From the NCBI GenBank assembly GCA_034422455.1, contig DAOUJQ010000001.1:186001-250000 (forward strand): DNA of 64,000 nucleotides, in the 5' to 3' direction. The position numbers and the translations under genes were made by a program. The notes below the pieces were generated by a model. It searched no databases. It saw only the letters and a program-made list of their open reading frames with translations, and was not told the origin of the DNA. Positions 34,266 through 43,145 of this stretch are shown piece after piece; positions within the stretch are counted from its first letter, which is position 1; every line of letters begins with the position of its first letter. Origin of the DNA: UBA1127 sp034422455 (GTDB lineage: Bacteria; Chloroflexota; Dehalococcoidia; Lucifugimonadales; UBA1127).

Positions 34266-34358
34266 GTTTTTCTCCTCTGTAAACCATAGTCTAGACATAA
34301 TAACACATGATGCCAATGGCGCACAAATGGTCTGTTGTGGGATAATGCCGGTTGGGAC

Positions 34359-34472
34359 ATGACCAAACCCGGGAGCAACACCGTGACCGCCAACTTCACC
34401 AACCGCACTCTCTGGACGGACGACAACTTCCGAGTTTCGAGGGGCACAAAGCCGCAGGTTGGGGTTGGGTAG
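34359..34472 (+). pseudogene. 5' remnant of a site-specific DNA methyltransferase
   Basis: A 37-codon reading frame beginning MTKPGSNTVTANFTNRTLWTDDN. The run FTNRTLWT-DN closely resembles the N-terminus of mobile adenine-type DNA methyltransferases, which usually continue into the SAM motif and a D-P-P-F/Y motif. Here the similarity ends after about 25 residues and the frame stops. I interpret it as the truncated start of a lost modification gene. It could also be an unrelated short ORF. Confidence 0.5.
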
Positions 34473-34481
34473 GAGGATATG

Positions 34482-34688
34482 ATGACGCCGTGGTATGAGG
34501 TAGTCGCGGGACTGTGGACGGAAACAGCCTTACTGATCGTCGCCGTCCTTGGGGTATGGGCCGTGCTGGTCCGTCCTTTCCAGAGGTCATACCCGGCGCT
34601 CACCCGGTTGGCGGAGCATGGCCTGGCCGCGCTGTTCATTGCGGGGTTTGTTGCGGTGTTTGCGGTGCGGTACGCGCAGGCGGTGTAG
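34482..34688 (+). CDS. Small two-helix membrane protein, 68 aa
   Basis: Not recognised. AGGAGG precedes two adjacent ATGs; the second has the better spacing. Two hydrophobic segments are visible: AGLWTETALLIVAVLGVWAVLV and LAALFIAGFVAVFAVRY. It is the first intact gene after the methyltransferase remnant. The 120 bases that follow hold only very short frames of 13 and 19 codons, for which I see no independent support. Confidence 0.5.
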   Translation: MTPWYEVVAGLWTETALLIVAVLGVWAVLVRPFQRSYPALTRLAEHGLAALFIAGFVAVFAVRYAQAV

Positions 34689-34810
34689 TGAGGGAAAGCG
34701 AGATGAACGACCTGCAACTCGTGTGCGGGCATGCAACAGCATGAAGGGGGCAAAGTCGCAGGAGGAGTTCCTGGCGGCGTTGGCGCAGGCGGGGGTGTAG
34801 GGGTGGGCAA

Positions 34811-35779
34811 GTGAGGAAACTACCAACTCTGCTGAAGTCACTCTGGTTCTGGGTTGTCGTGGTGATTGTCATTGATGTGGCAGTCGCTATATTCACATGG
34901 CAGCGTTGGGATTGGCTGACAAACGTAAATGACTCCCCCAGTGAAGTGCTGCGGAACGTCTCCCTAGCGTTGGCCGCGCCACCCGCTCTACTGCTTGCAG
35001 TTTGGCGCAGCATAGTAGGGGGGCGCCAAGCTGCTGCTGCCCAACAGCAAGCGGAGACGGCTCAGCGTAGTCTGTTGAATGAGCGGTATCAGCGGGGCGC
35101 AGAGATGTTGGGCCACGAGTATCGCTCCGTTCGCTTAGCCGGTATCTATGCCCTTGCCCGTTTGGCAAGAGAGCATTCGGAGGAGTATCACATCCAGGTA
35201 ATGCAGGTGCTCTGTGCATTTGTACGTCATCCAACTAGAAGCAAACATGTTGAGACTAGGGATGGAACGCTCCGCGATGATGTTCAAGCGATAATGGAAC
35301 TCATTGGCAGCCGTAATGAGGATCAATTGGTAATTGAGAAGGCGCAGCGATTCAAACTTGATTTGCGTGGAGCTCAACTCATAAATCTGTCTCTCAAGTC
35401 CCCGAATCTATCTGAGGCGCTCTTTCATGGCGCTGACCTAACCCATGCTTGGATTGTTGGAGTGGATTCTAAGGCTCAGTTACGGAGCGTTGACTTTGAA
35501 GATGCTGACCTAAGCAGTGCACACATTTGGATGACAGACCTTTCTGATAGCAAGTTCTTAGGAGCCGACCTCTGGGATATTTCATTGTTTGGCACGGATC
35601 TGTCGGGTGTGGACTTTGTCGGCAACAGATTTCGCTCTCGTCCAGCAAAGGGGTTGGTTCAAGAGCAATTGGAGTTCGCCTCTGCTAATTCAGGAAGGCC
35701 ACCGCGCTTAGAAGGCGTTCATGACGCGGTTACGAATTCGCAGTTGGTATGGCAGCCTGAGCTCCATCAAGCCTCTTAG
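34811..35779 (+). CDS. Membrane-anchored pentapeptide-repeat protein
   Basis: A 322-residue protein with a GTG start. Two N-terminal transmembrane helices (about residues 10-30 and 47-67) are followed by a Gln/Ala-rich coiled segment, a helical block with YQRGAEMLGHEYRSVRLAGIYALARLA, and then pentapeptide repeats (LDLRGAQLINLSL, LSEALFHGADLTHA, ADLSSAHIWMTDLSDSKFLGADLWD). The repeats form a quadrilateral beta-helix facing the cytoplasm. The codon use is more AT-rich than the neighbours. Function is unknown; such genes are common in accessory and defence-type regions. Confidence 0.8.
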   Translation: MRKLPTLLKSLWFWVVVVIVIDVAVAIFTWQRWDWLTNVNDSPSEVLRNVSLALAAPPALLLAVWRSIVGGRQAAAAQQQAETAQRSLLNERYQRGAEMLGHEYRSVRLAGIYALARLAREHSEEYHIQVMQVLCAFVRHPTRSKHVETRDGTLRDDVQAIMELIGSRNEDQLVIEKAQRFKLDLRGAQLINLSLKSPNLSEALFHGADLTHAWIVGVDSKAQLRSVDFEDADLSSAHIWMTDLSDSKFLGADLWDISLFGTDLSGVDFVGNRFRSRPAKGLVQEQLEFASANSGRPPRLEGVHDAVTNSQLVWQPELHQAS

Positions 35780-35810
35780 AAAATGGTGGGCTAGCTGGAC
35801 CGGCAACCTC

Positions 35811-35912
35811 TTACGATTTCCCTCTCCTCATCCAGCCCGCCCCCGCATCGCACCGAACATCGCGCTGGCGACGCAACTGCCTGGGCGTGCCGTTATCGAA
35901 CAGGATTCGCAT
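35811..35912 (-). pseudogene. Truncated DUF5615-type PIN-like toxin
   Basis: The frame starts MRILFDNGTPRQLRR, the standard N-terminus of DUF5615 (Mut7-C/PIN-like) toxins, and overlaps the end of the DUF433 antitoxin as intact pairs do. After 15 residues the similarity is lost and the frame ends at 33 residues, versus about 110 normally. It is a deletion remnant, leaving the antitoxin alone. Confidence 0.65.
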
Positions 35913-36135
35913 GGGTGACCTTGGCCCGGAGGTCCTGCGCCACGTGCTCCAGCACCGCCGCCACCTCCGATTCCTCCACCCCGCCGAACCACTCGATGAA
36001 GTCGTATATCGTCGCGCCCGCCGCAAGGTTCTCGAAAAGGGCGTACACCGGCAAACGGGTGTCCTTGAACACCCAATTCCCGCTCACCTTGCCGGGGATG
36101 CTCTCCACCGCCGGGCACTTGCTCCAGTCGGTCAT
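35893..36135 (-). CDS. DUF433-family antitoxin
   Basis: An 80-residue protein starting after GAGGTGACCC. The family pattern is clear: CPAVESIPGKVSGNWVFKDTRLPVYALFENLAAGATIYDFIEWF in order, followed by the helical VLEHVAQDL end. DUF433 proteins are winged-helix-type antitoxins usually paired with a DUF5615 PIN-like RNase. The partner here is truncated, so the antitoxin is probably an orphan relic. Confidence 0.85.
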   Translation of the reverse strand: MTDWSKCPAVESIPGKVSGNWVFKDTRLPVYALFENLAAGATIYDFIEWFGGVEESEVAAVLEHVAQDLRAKVTHANPVR

Positions 36136-36244
36136 GGGTCACCTCGCTTCCGGCTCTGCCTCCGGATTGCTCTCGTCATAGGAAACGTCTTCTCCATTGT
36201 GCAGCATGGGCCAATCCTCGTCTATCGCGCCCCGGCCGTCCCGC

Positions 36245-36580
36245 CTACCTCGCCGCCCGCGAACGCATGGCGCCGAACAGCGCGCCGGCAGACCCCAGCA
36301 CTGCGACCCACACGAACACCATCGCGGGGATTGCGAGCACGATCGCCGGGACGTCGAAGATGAGCCAGGTGCCGAGGGCGAAGGGCGTCGCCAGCAGCCC
36401 CATGAACACGCCCATCAGCCCGCCGACGCCGATTGCCTTTAGCTCGTCCGGCGAGTCGAGCGACTGCCCCGCGAGGAAGCCGCCGGCCAGCGGCCCCAGC
36501 GGCCCGGTGATGACGTGCACGATGGGGATGATGAGGCCGATCAGGGATATGCCCACGCCGATGAGGGCTGCTCGGGCCAC
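36245..36580 (-). CDS. Small glycine-rich membrane protein, 111 aa
   Basis: Not assigned to a family. GTG start after AGGAGG. Three hydrophobic segments are visible: ALIGVGISLIGLIIPIVHVI, VGGLMGVFMGLLATPFALGTWLIF and IVLAIPAMVFVWVAVLGSAGALFG, with GPLGPLAGGFLAG between the first two. It probably forms a small integral membrane protein. It lies 30 bases downstream of pcrA on the same strand. Confidence 0.65.
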   Translation of the reverse strand: MARAALIGVGISLIGLIIPIVHVITGPLGPLAGGFLAGQSLDSPDELKAIGVGGLMGVFMGLLATPFALGTWLIFDVPAIVLAIPAMVFVWVAVLGSAGALFGAMRSRAAR

Positions 36581-36610
36581 GGTGTCCTCCTGGGGGTTAT
36601 TCGGGGCGCC

Positions 36611-38815
36611 CTACGCGCTCGGCTGCAGCTTGGCCAGCGAGTGCAGCAGCCGCTTGACGCCGCTGCCGTCGAAGGCGACGGTCAGCTCGTAGTCGTCCTT
36701 GGTGGGCTTGCAGTTCACGACTACGCCCTCGCCGAACGTGCCGTGGCTGACGCGGTCGCCGGGGGAGAAGGGCGGCGGGCCCAACTCTGTCGCATCGCCA
36801 ATGCCGTCGAGGTCGCCTGCCAGCGCACGGCTGCCCGTGCGCGCCGCGACGGTCGCCTGCGCCCTGCTCGATTGCGCTTCCGGCGACGCGATGAGCTCGC
36901 GGGGGATGTCGCCGAGGAACCGCGAGGGTATGCCCGGCAGCGAGTTGCCCATGACCCGCCGGCGGAAGGCCCGCGTCATGTACAGCCGTTCCTTGGCGCG
37001 GGTCATGCCCACGTAGCAGAGCCGCCGCTCCTCCTCCATCTCGCCGGGGTCGTCAAAGGAGCGGATGTGCGGCAGCATCCCCTCCTCCATGCCGACCATG
37101 AACATGGCGGGGAACTCCAGCCCCTTGGCCTGGTGGAGCGTGATGAGGGTGACGCCGTCGCCCGTGTCCGCGTTGTCGGCATCGGAGACCAGCGACACCT
37201 GCTCCAGGAAGGCGCCGAGCCCGTCAGGCGGCGGCACGCCCGCGAAGTCGGCCGCGACGGTGCGCAGCTCCCGGACGTTGTCCCACCGGTCCTCGCCGCC
37301 GTCCTCGTCGTCCAGCAGGTGGTCGCGGTAGCGCGTGCGCTCCAGCACGAGGTCGAGCAGCTTCGCCGCCTCCATCTCGTTCACGGCCCCCTGCAGCTCC
37401 TGCAGCATCGCGCCGAGCCGCGACAGCGACGCCTTGCCCGCTTTGGGGATCGGCGTGTCGACCTCCGGGTCCTCGGCGAGGATGTCGAGCGCGCGGCGCA
37501 TGGGCACGCCGAGGGTGCGCGCCCACCGCGTCAGCTCGTCGACCGAGCGCTGGCCGATGCCGCGGGGCGGCACGTTCAGGATGCGCTCCAGGCTCACGTC
37601 GTCCGAGGGGTTGTTCAGCACGCGCAGGTAGGCGATGACGTCCTTGATCTCCCGCCGCTGGTAGAAGCGGAGCGCGCCCACCAGCCGGTACGGGATGCCG
37701 TAGCGCATGCAGGCCTCCTCCAGCGCCCGCGACTGCGCGTTGACCCGGTACGCGACGGCGGCGTCGCGGTAGGCGATGTCCCCCGATCGGTGGAGCCGGT
37801 CCACCTCCTTGATGACCCACAGCGCCTCGTCGCTCTCGTCGTAGGCCTCGTGGACGAGCACCTGGAGGCCGGCGGGCGCCGTCGGTACGAGCCGCTTCTG
37901 GATGCGCTGTTGGCTCGCATTAATTACAGCCTCAGCGGCTGAGAGGATGTTGGCAGAGGAACGGTAGTTCTCCTCCAGCAGCACCGTTACCGTGTCCGGG
38001 AAGTCGTTGCGGAAGCTCAGGATGTTGCGGATGTCCGCGTGCCGCCAGGAGTAGATGGACTGGTCGGGGTCGCCCACGACGGCGATGTTGCGCCACTGGC
38101 CGGCGATCTGCCTGGCAAGCGAGTACTGCGCGACGTTGGTGTCCTGGAACTCGTCCACCATCAGGTGGCGGAAGCGGTCCTGGTAACGCTTTAGCACGTC
38201 CGGGTGGCCGGTGAAGAGGCTGTGGGTGAGCAACAGCAGGTCGTCAAAGTCGACGGCCTGGTTCTCTCGGAGCATGCGCTGGTACTCCTCGTAGGCGCGC
38301 AGCGTCACCTCCTCGAAGTACGAGCCGACGTTGGCGCGGTAGGCCGCCGGGTCTATGAGCTGCGCCTTGGCGCCGGAGATGCCACTGAGGACGGAGCCGG
38401 GCGAGAAGTTCTTGGTGTCGATCCCGGCCGCGGCCATCGCCTTCTTGAGCAGGCTGAGCTGGTCGTCGCGGTCGTAGATGGTGAAGTTGCGGTCGATCCC
38501 GATGGCCTCGCCGGTTTGGCGGAGGATGCGGGAGCAGAGGGCGTGGAAGGTGCCCGCCGTCACCTGCTCGGCGACCGGCCCGCCGAGGAGCCGCGCGAGC
38601 CGGTCGCGCAACTCGCGGGCGGCCTTGTTGGTGAACGTGAGCACGCAGATCGCGCGCGGCGACACCCCGACGGTGCGCACGAGGTACCCGACGCGGTGGA
38701 CGATGACGCGGGTCTTGCCGCTGCCCGGCCCCGCGACGATGAGCAGCGGGCCCTCGATGTGCTCGACGGCCTGCCGCTGCGCCGCGTTTAGGCCTTCCAT
38801 CAGGTCGGTCGTCAT
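36611..38815 (-). CDS. pcrA: UvrD/PcrA-type superfamily 1A DNA helicase
   Basis: A 734-residue 3'-5' helicase. The motifs in order are Q-motif LNAAQRQAV, motif I GPGSGKT, II VDEFQDTN, III GDPDQSIYSWRHAD, IV ENYRSS, V TLITLHQAKGLEFPAMFMVGMEEGMLPH and VI EERRLCYVGMTRAKERLYM. It works in nucleotide-excision repair and in clearing replication forks. I use the ATG giving MTTDLMEGLNAAQ. A TATACT hexamer on the reverse strand at 38824-38829 lies so close to this ATG that the transcript may have almost no leader. Confidence 0.95.
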   Translation of the reverse strand: MTTDLMEGLNAAQRQAVEHIEGPLLIVAGPGSGKTRVIVHRVGYLVRTVGVSPRAICVLTFTNKAARELRDRLARLLGGPVAEQVTAGTFHALCSRILRQTGEAIGIDRNFTIYDRDDQLSLLKKAMAAAGIDTKNFSPGSVLSGISGAKAQLIDPAAYRANVGSYFEEVTLRAYEEYQRMLRENQAVDFDDLLLLTHSLFTGHPDVLKRYQDRFRHLMVDEFQDTNVAQYSLARQIAGQWRNIAVVGDPDQSIYSWRHADIRNILSFRNDFPDTVTVLLEENYRSSANILSAAEAVINASQQRIQKRLVPTAPAGLQVLVHEAYDESDEALWVIKEVDRLHRSGDIAYRDAAVAYRVNAQSRALEEACMRYGIPYRLVGALRFYQRREIKDVIAYLRVLNNPSDDVSLERILNVPPRGIGQRSVDELTRWARTLGVPMRRALDILAEDPEVDTPIPKAGKASLSRLGAMLQELQGAVNEMEAAKLLDLVLERTRYRDHLLDDEDGGEDRWDNVRELRTVAADFAGVPPPDGLGAFLEQVSLVSDADNADTGDGVTLITLHQAKGLEFPAMFMVGMEEGMLPHIRSFDDPGEMEEERRLCYVGMTRAKERLYMTRAFRRRVMGNSLPGIPSRFLGDIPRELIASPEAQSSRAQATVAARTGSRALAGDLDGIGDATELGPPPFSPGDRVSHGTFGEGVVVNCKPTKDDYELTVAFDGSGVKRLLHSLAKLQPSA

Positions 38816-38933
38816 ACGGAAGCAGTATAGCAGGGGCGGCGGCGCGTTCGGCTGCGGGTTGCGGCCATTTCCGGAGACCTGCGCCCATTGCACGGCAGAC
38901 TGCTGTGCTATCCTGTCCCAACAAGGGGTAAGG

Positions 38934-40085
38934 ATGAACAACCCTCCGTCCCAAGCCATAGTGTCGATATCTTTCGGGTCCACCTATGCGGACGTTGCCG
39001 CCCTGGTGGGGGCCTTTCTGCTCTTCGTGCTGCTCTCCTACCTCGTGCACTTCATCCTCGACCGCGTCGCGGACAACCTGAAGCGCCGGAGCGGCACGGA
39101 GCTCATCGAGAACCTGATCCAGGCGACGTACCGGCCCATCACGCTCTTCTTCCTGGTGCAGGGGCTGCTGGCCGTCGCGGTCCTGCTCAGCCAGATGGAG
39201 CGGTGGCACGGGACGATTGGCTTGGACGCGTGGCTCAACGTCATCGTCCGCGGCTGGGCTGTCCTGACCCTGCTGCTGATCGCCGCCGGCGGCGCGCGGG
39301 CGGTGTCCGTGCTCCTGGGCTGGTACGGCGAGAATGCCGCGGTGCGGGAAGGCGCGGTCATCGCGCCGAACCTCGTCAACCCCCTCCGTCGGTTCGTGAC
39401 GCTCGCCATCTACATCGTCGCGCTGCTGGTGGCGATGGAGCTGCTGGGCATCTCGGTGACGCCGCTGGTCGCTGGTCTGGGGATCGGCGGCCTGGCCGTT
39501 GCGCTGGCGGTGCAGCCGACACTGGCGAACTTCTTCGCAGGCAGCTACCTGGTCGGCGACCGCGTCGTGAAATCCGGCGACTTCGTGGAGCTGGAGAACG
39601 GCTTCCAGGGCTACGTGCAGGAGGTGGGCTGGCGCAGCACGCGCCTCACGACGCCCTACAACAACCTGGTCGTCATTCCCAACTCGCGGCTGTCGGACAG
39701 CATGCTGACCAACTTCTCCAGCCCTACCAACACCATCGGCGTGCTGCTCATGTGCGGCGTGAGCTACAGCAGCTCCCTGGACGACGTGGAGCGCATGGCC
39801 AAGGAGGCGGCGCAGCAGGTCGTCGACAGCACGCCCGGCGCCGACAAGTCGATGGCGCCGTGGTTCGGCTTCGAGGCGTTCGGCGACTCCAACATCGACT
39901 TCTGGGTGTGGGTGCAGGCGGAGGACCGCGTTGCGTCGTTCGTCGTGAAGAGCGAGCTCATCAAGGCGCTGCACGAGCGGTTCGGCGCCGAGGGCATCTC
40001 CATCAACTACCCGATGCGGCACCTGGTCTTCCCGGAGGACGGGCTGACGGTCACCCGCACGGACGGCGAGGGCGAGGCGTCATAG
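38934..40085 (+). CDS. Small-conductance mechanosensitive channel (MscS family)
   Basis: A 383-residue membrane protein, ATG after AAGGGGTAAGG. Four transmembrane segments are visible, at about 20-45, 70-95, 105-130 and 155-180. The pore helix is GLGIGGLAVALAVQPTLANFFAG, the TM3 signature of MscS. The beta domain follows with VVKSGDFVELENGFQGYVQEVGWRSTRLTT and an alpha/beta C-terminal domain. It releases solutes on osmotic downshock. Its stop overlaps the convergent release-factor gene by six bases. Confidence 0.93.
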   Translation: MNNPPSQAIVSISFGSTYADVAALVGAFLLFVLLSYLVHFILDRVADNLKRRSGTELIENLIQATYRPITLFFLVQGLLAVAVLLSQMERWHGTIGLDAWLNVIVRGWAVLTLLLIAAGGARAVSVLLGWYGENAAVREGAVIAPNLVNPLRRFVTLAIYIVALLVAMELLGISVTPLVAGLGIGGLAVALAVQPTLANFFAGSYLVGDRVVKSGDFVELENGFQGYVQEVGWRSTRLTTPYNNLVVIPNSRLSDSMLTNFSSPTNTIGVLLMCGVSYSSSLDDVERMAKEAAQQVVDSTPGADKSMAPWFGFEAFGDSNIDFWVWVQAEDRVASFVVKSELIKALHERFGAEGISINYPMRHLVFPEDGLTVTRTDGEGEAS

Positions 40086-40844
40086 GGGCGGCGAGACCTC
40101 GTACACCACGCTCTCCCACAGTGTGCGCGGCAACGCGACGAGCGCCTCGTGGTTGGGTTCCCGCACGTCCAGCACGCGCTTGCGGGCCACGGCGCCGAAT
40201 CGCTCGGCCCAGGGGCACCACTCGCGGAAGCCCGCCAGTGTGTGGGCCTCGCCGCCGAGGAAGAAGTGCTCGACCTCGCGCTCGTACGGGCCGAGGCGGT
40301 CCTGCAGCGTCTCGCACACCTTCTTGTAGAGCTCGTGCATCTGCCCCTCGCGCACCCGCCGGAAGCGGTTGGACGACGAGCCGCCCTTCTTGTGCCGTCC
40401 CTTGACGAAGCGGCTGTCCGTCTTTGACGCCAGCATCCGCTCGCCGCGGTAGACGCCGACGCCGAAGCGCCCGAGGCGCACGAGGCACGCGGCGATGACC
40501 GGCTCCGTGTCCAGCAGCGCGACCAGCGGCCCCGCGTCGATGCCCTCGTTCTGCATCTCGACGGCGAGCGGAATCGGCGGCAGCACGACGCGCAGCGTGC
40601 GCCCGTCCCAGAACAGCGCCGCGCCAACGTCCGACGATGCAATGGCGTCCGTCACACGGTCGAGGCCCTCCGCGCCGGCAAAGCTCGGCGACAGGCCGGC
40701 GAGCGGCGGAGGCGCGCTCCACGGCGCGAGGTACACCGTGCGGGACGTCGACCCCGGCCTGGCCATCAGGCCGGCGAGGTACCGGAGCATCCGGTCCTTG
40801 CGGAGGACGCGGCGGGTGACGGCGGCGGTCATGCTTGTCGTCAT
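40080..40844 (-). CDS. VLRF1-type (Vms1-like) peptidyl-tRNA release factor
   Basis: A 254-residue protein. The diagnostic segment is RFVKGRHKKGGSSSNRFRR (residues 145-163), the loop that takes the place of the eRF1 GGQ motif in the Vms1-like release factors described in actinobacteria and chloroflexi. In relatives I recall a Gln where this protein has Asn159. The domain before it (LVRLGRFGVGVYRGERMLASKTD) is the RNase H-like eRF1 domain 2. The predicted role is release of nascent chains from stalled ribosomes, in ribosome quality control. It overlaps mscS tail-to-tail. Confidence 0.85.
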   Translation of the reverse strand: MTTSMTAAVTRRVLRKDRMLRYLAGLMARPGSTSRTVYLAPWSAPPPLAGLSPSFAGAEGLDRVTDAIASSDVGAALFWDGRTLRVVLPPIPLAVEMQNEGIDAGPLVALLDTEPVIAACLVRLGRFGVGVYRGERMLASKTDSRFVKGRHKKGGSSSNRFRRVREGQMHELYKKVCETLQDRLGPYEREVEHFFLGGEAHTLAGFREWCPWAERFGAVARKRVLDVREPNHEALVALPRTLWESVVYEVSPPL

Positions 40845-40939
40845 GGCACCACTCTACCCCACGCGCCGCACACCGTCAGCCTGCACGCCGTTGCGCGGTG
40901 GAGTACACTATGCGAATTCCATCGATGCGGGGGTCCACC

Positions 40940-41989
40940 ATGGCGACGTTCAAGGTTGTGGCGCAGAAGCCGCCCGTCCCGACGCCGATGCAGCCCGGCG
41001 ACTACGACCTCGAGATGGAGGCGCTGGCGTCCATCGACGCGGAGATCGTGGAGCTGGCCGCCGCGTCCGAGGAGGAGTTCATTGCGGGGGCGCGCGACGC
41101 CGACGCCGTGATGGCCCGCGGCCGCCGCATGACGAAGAACATCATCGACAGCCTGGAGCGGTGCAGGGTCATCGCGCTGGGCAGCGTCGGTGCGGACGCG
41201 GTCGACGTGGCCGCCGCCACGGCGCGCAACATCCCCGTCACCAACTGCCCGGACACCTTCATCGAGGAGGTGGCCGACCACACGATGATGCTGATGCTCG
41301 CGACGTTCCGCCGCCTGACGACCATGGACCGTATGGTGCGCGAGTCGCGTTGGCGCGAGGGCCGTCCGCTGCTGTCGGAGTTTCCGCGATTGATGGGGCA
41401 GACGCTCGGTTTCATCGGCTTCGGGCACGTGCCGCGGGCGACCGCGCTGCGGGCCGCGCCCTTCGGCGTTCGCATGCTCGCCTACGACCCCTATATCGAG
41501 GAGCTGGTGATGAGCGGGTACGGCGTCGAGCCCGTCGGGCTCATGGAGCTGCTGGAGAAGTCGGACATCGTGTCCATGCACGCTCCGGCGACGCCGGAGG
41601 CCGAGGGCATGCTGCGGGAGAGTCACTTCCGCGCCATGAAGCCGAGCGCCCTCTTCATCAACAACGGCCGCGGCCCCACGGTCCACGAGGAGTCCCTCAT
41701 CAAGGCGCTGCAGGAGGGATGGATCGCCGGCGCCGGACTGGACGTGCTCGAAAAGGAGCCGCCGGACCCGGAGAACCCCTTGCTGCACATGGACAACGTC
41801 ATCCTGACGCCGCACGTCGCGTCGGCGTCGGCGCGCATGGCGCCGGAGTCGCGGCGGCGCGTGGGGCAGGAGATCGCGCTGGTGCTGACGGGCCGGTGGC
41901 CCAAGTCGTGCGTGAACCCCTCCGTGCTGGAGAAGACGGACCTGCGGCGCTGGCAGCCGTACTCCATGGAGCGCGGCCCGGGCTCCTAG
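40940..41989 (+). CDS. D-isomer-specific 2-hydroxyacid dehydrogenase (SerA/PdxB-like)
   Basis: A 349-residue NAD-dependent dehydrogenase. The nucleotide-binding region is GQTLGFIGFGHVPRATALRA, where Pro replaces the third Gly of GxGxxG. Active-site residues are Arg in INNGRGPTVHEESL, Glu in AGLDVLEKEPPDPENPLL, and His in LTPHVASAS. It interconverts 2-hydroxy and 2-oxo acids. The same-strand APH-fold kinases begin 25 bases after it, so the three genes probably form an operon. An alternative start lies ten codons upstream. Confidence 0.9.
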   Translation: MATFKVVAQKPPVPTPMQPGDYDLEMEALASIDAEIVELAAASEEEFIAGARDADAVMARGRRMTKNIIDSLERCRVIALGSVGADAVDVAAATARNIPVTNCPDTFIEEVADHTMMLMLATFRRLTTMDRMVRESRWREGRPLLSEFPRLMGQTLGFIGFGHVPRATALRAAPFGVRMLAYDPYIEELVMSGYGVEPVGLMELLEKSDIVSMHAPATPEAEGMLRESHFRAMKPSALFINNGRGPTVHEESLIKALQEGWIAGAGLDVLEKEPPDPENPLLHMDNVILTPHVASASARMAPESRRRVGQEIALVLTGRWPKSCVNPSVLEKTDLRRWQPYSMERGPGS

Positions 41990-42014
41990 ACGACCCTCTC
42001 CGAGAGGTGACCGA

Positions 42015-43109
42015 ATGTCCAACGTCCCCGTCCCGGCCGGCATAGAAGACGTCACGCCGGAGTGGCTGACCGCCGCCCTGCGCGAGGGCGGTCTGGATGT
42101 GACCGTCGCCGCCATCGACATGGAGGGCATCGGCGAGGGCGTCGGCGTCAACGGCCTCACGAGCCGCCTGCGCGTCACGTACGCGCCCGGAAGCGCCGAG
42201 GGGCTGGCATCGCTTGTGCTCAAGCTGCCCGCTTCCCTGCCCGCGGCCAAGGAGATCGGCATTCGGTTGGGCTTCTACGAGAATGAAATCCGCTTCTACG
42301 AGGAGATCGCTGGCAGCGTGTCCGTGAACCTCCCGCGCAAGTACTACAGCGGCATGGACAGGGAGCGACACGACTACGCTCTCCTGATGGAGGACCTGTC
42401 GCCCGCCGTCCCCGGCGACGACATCGTGAGCTGCACGTGGGACGCGGCCGTAGCTATCGTCGACGAGCTGCCCAAGCTGCACGCGCCGTGGTGGAACAGC
42501 CCCCGGCTGGCGTCGTACACATGGCTGCCCATTGGCGAGCCGAACGTCGAGGCCGCCAACCAGCGCTTCCAGGAAACCCTCTTCCCGGCGACGATGAAGC
42601 ACTACGGCGACACCCTCTCGCCGACAGCCTACCGCGTCTCGGAGAAGTACTCGCGCGGCCTTGTCCACATCGTCCGGCAGATGACGGCGGCGCCGTTCAC
42701 CCTCACCCACAGCGACTACCGGCTGGTGAACATGCTCCTCGGCGGGCCCGCCTCCGCGCCGACGGTGACGGTGCTCGACTGGCAGCGCGTGGCGTTGGGC
42801 AAGGGGCCGATTGATGTCGCCTTCTTCACGGTGCTCAGCCTGACGCCGGAGACGCGCCGGGCGTGGCAGTGGGACCTCGTCGAGCGTTACCACGCGGGGC
42901 TGCTGGAGCAGGGCATACGCGACTACAGCCTGAAGCAGTGCCAACGGGACTACCGCCTATGTGCCTTCGCGCCGTCGCGCATCGCGCTGGCGCACGGATC
43001 GCGGCCGCCGGAGCAGCTGGACGGCGAGCAGGGCTTGCTGCTGCAGGCGACGCTCATCGAGCGCGCCGCCGCCGCGATGGAAGACCTGGACATGGAGGAG
43101 TTCCTGTAG
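42015..43109 (+). CDS. APH-fold phosphotransferase (aminoglycoside phosphotransferase/ecdysteroid-kinase-like), copy 1
   Basis: A 364-residue protein-kinase-like small-molecule kinase. K70 in SLVLKLP is the ATP-binding lysine. The catalytic loop HSDYRLVN (232-239) fits the Brenner H-x-D-x4-N pattern, and D255 in LDWQRV is the metal-binding residue. Substrates in this superfamily are hydroxyl groups of sugars, antibiotics, choline, acyl carriers or steroids, and this one is unlikely to be a resistance gene given its catabolic setting. The gene is followed immediately by a paralog of equal length. Confidence 0.86.
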   Translation: MSNVPVPAGIEDVTPEWLTAALREGGLDVTVAAIDMEGIGEGVGVNGLTSRLRVTYAPGSAEGLASLVLKLPASLPAAKEIGIRLGFYENEIRFYEEIAGSVSVNLPRKYYSGMDRERHDYALLMEDLSPAVPGDDIVSCTWDAAVAIVDELPKLHAPWWNSPRLASYTWLPIGEPNVEAANQRFQETLFPATMKHYGDTLSPTAYRVSEKYSRGLVHIVRQMTAAPFTLTHSDYRLVNMLLGGPASAPTVTVLDWQRVALGKGPIDVAFFTVLSLTPETRRAWQWDLVERYHAGLLEQGIRDYSLKQCQRDYRLCAFAPSRIALAHGSRPPEQLDGEQGLLLQATLIERAAAAMEDLDMEEFL

Positions 43110-43145
43110 GACGCCCGCCGAATGCGGGCGTCAGGGAGGCAACGG

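Noticed and set aside
34702..34800. Two very short frames (13 and 19 codons) after the small membrane protein
   Set aside because: They overlap the accessory patch, have no clear ribosome sites and no supporting pattern.
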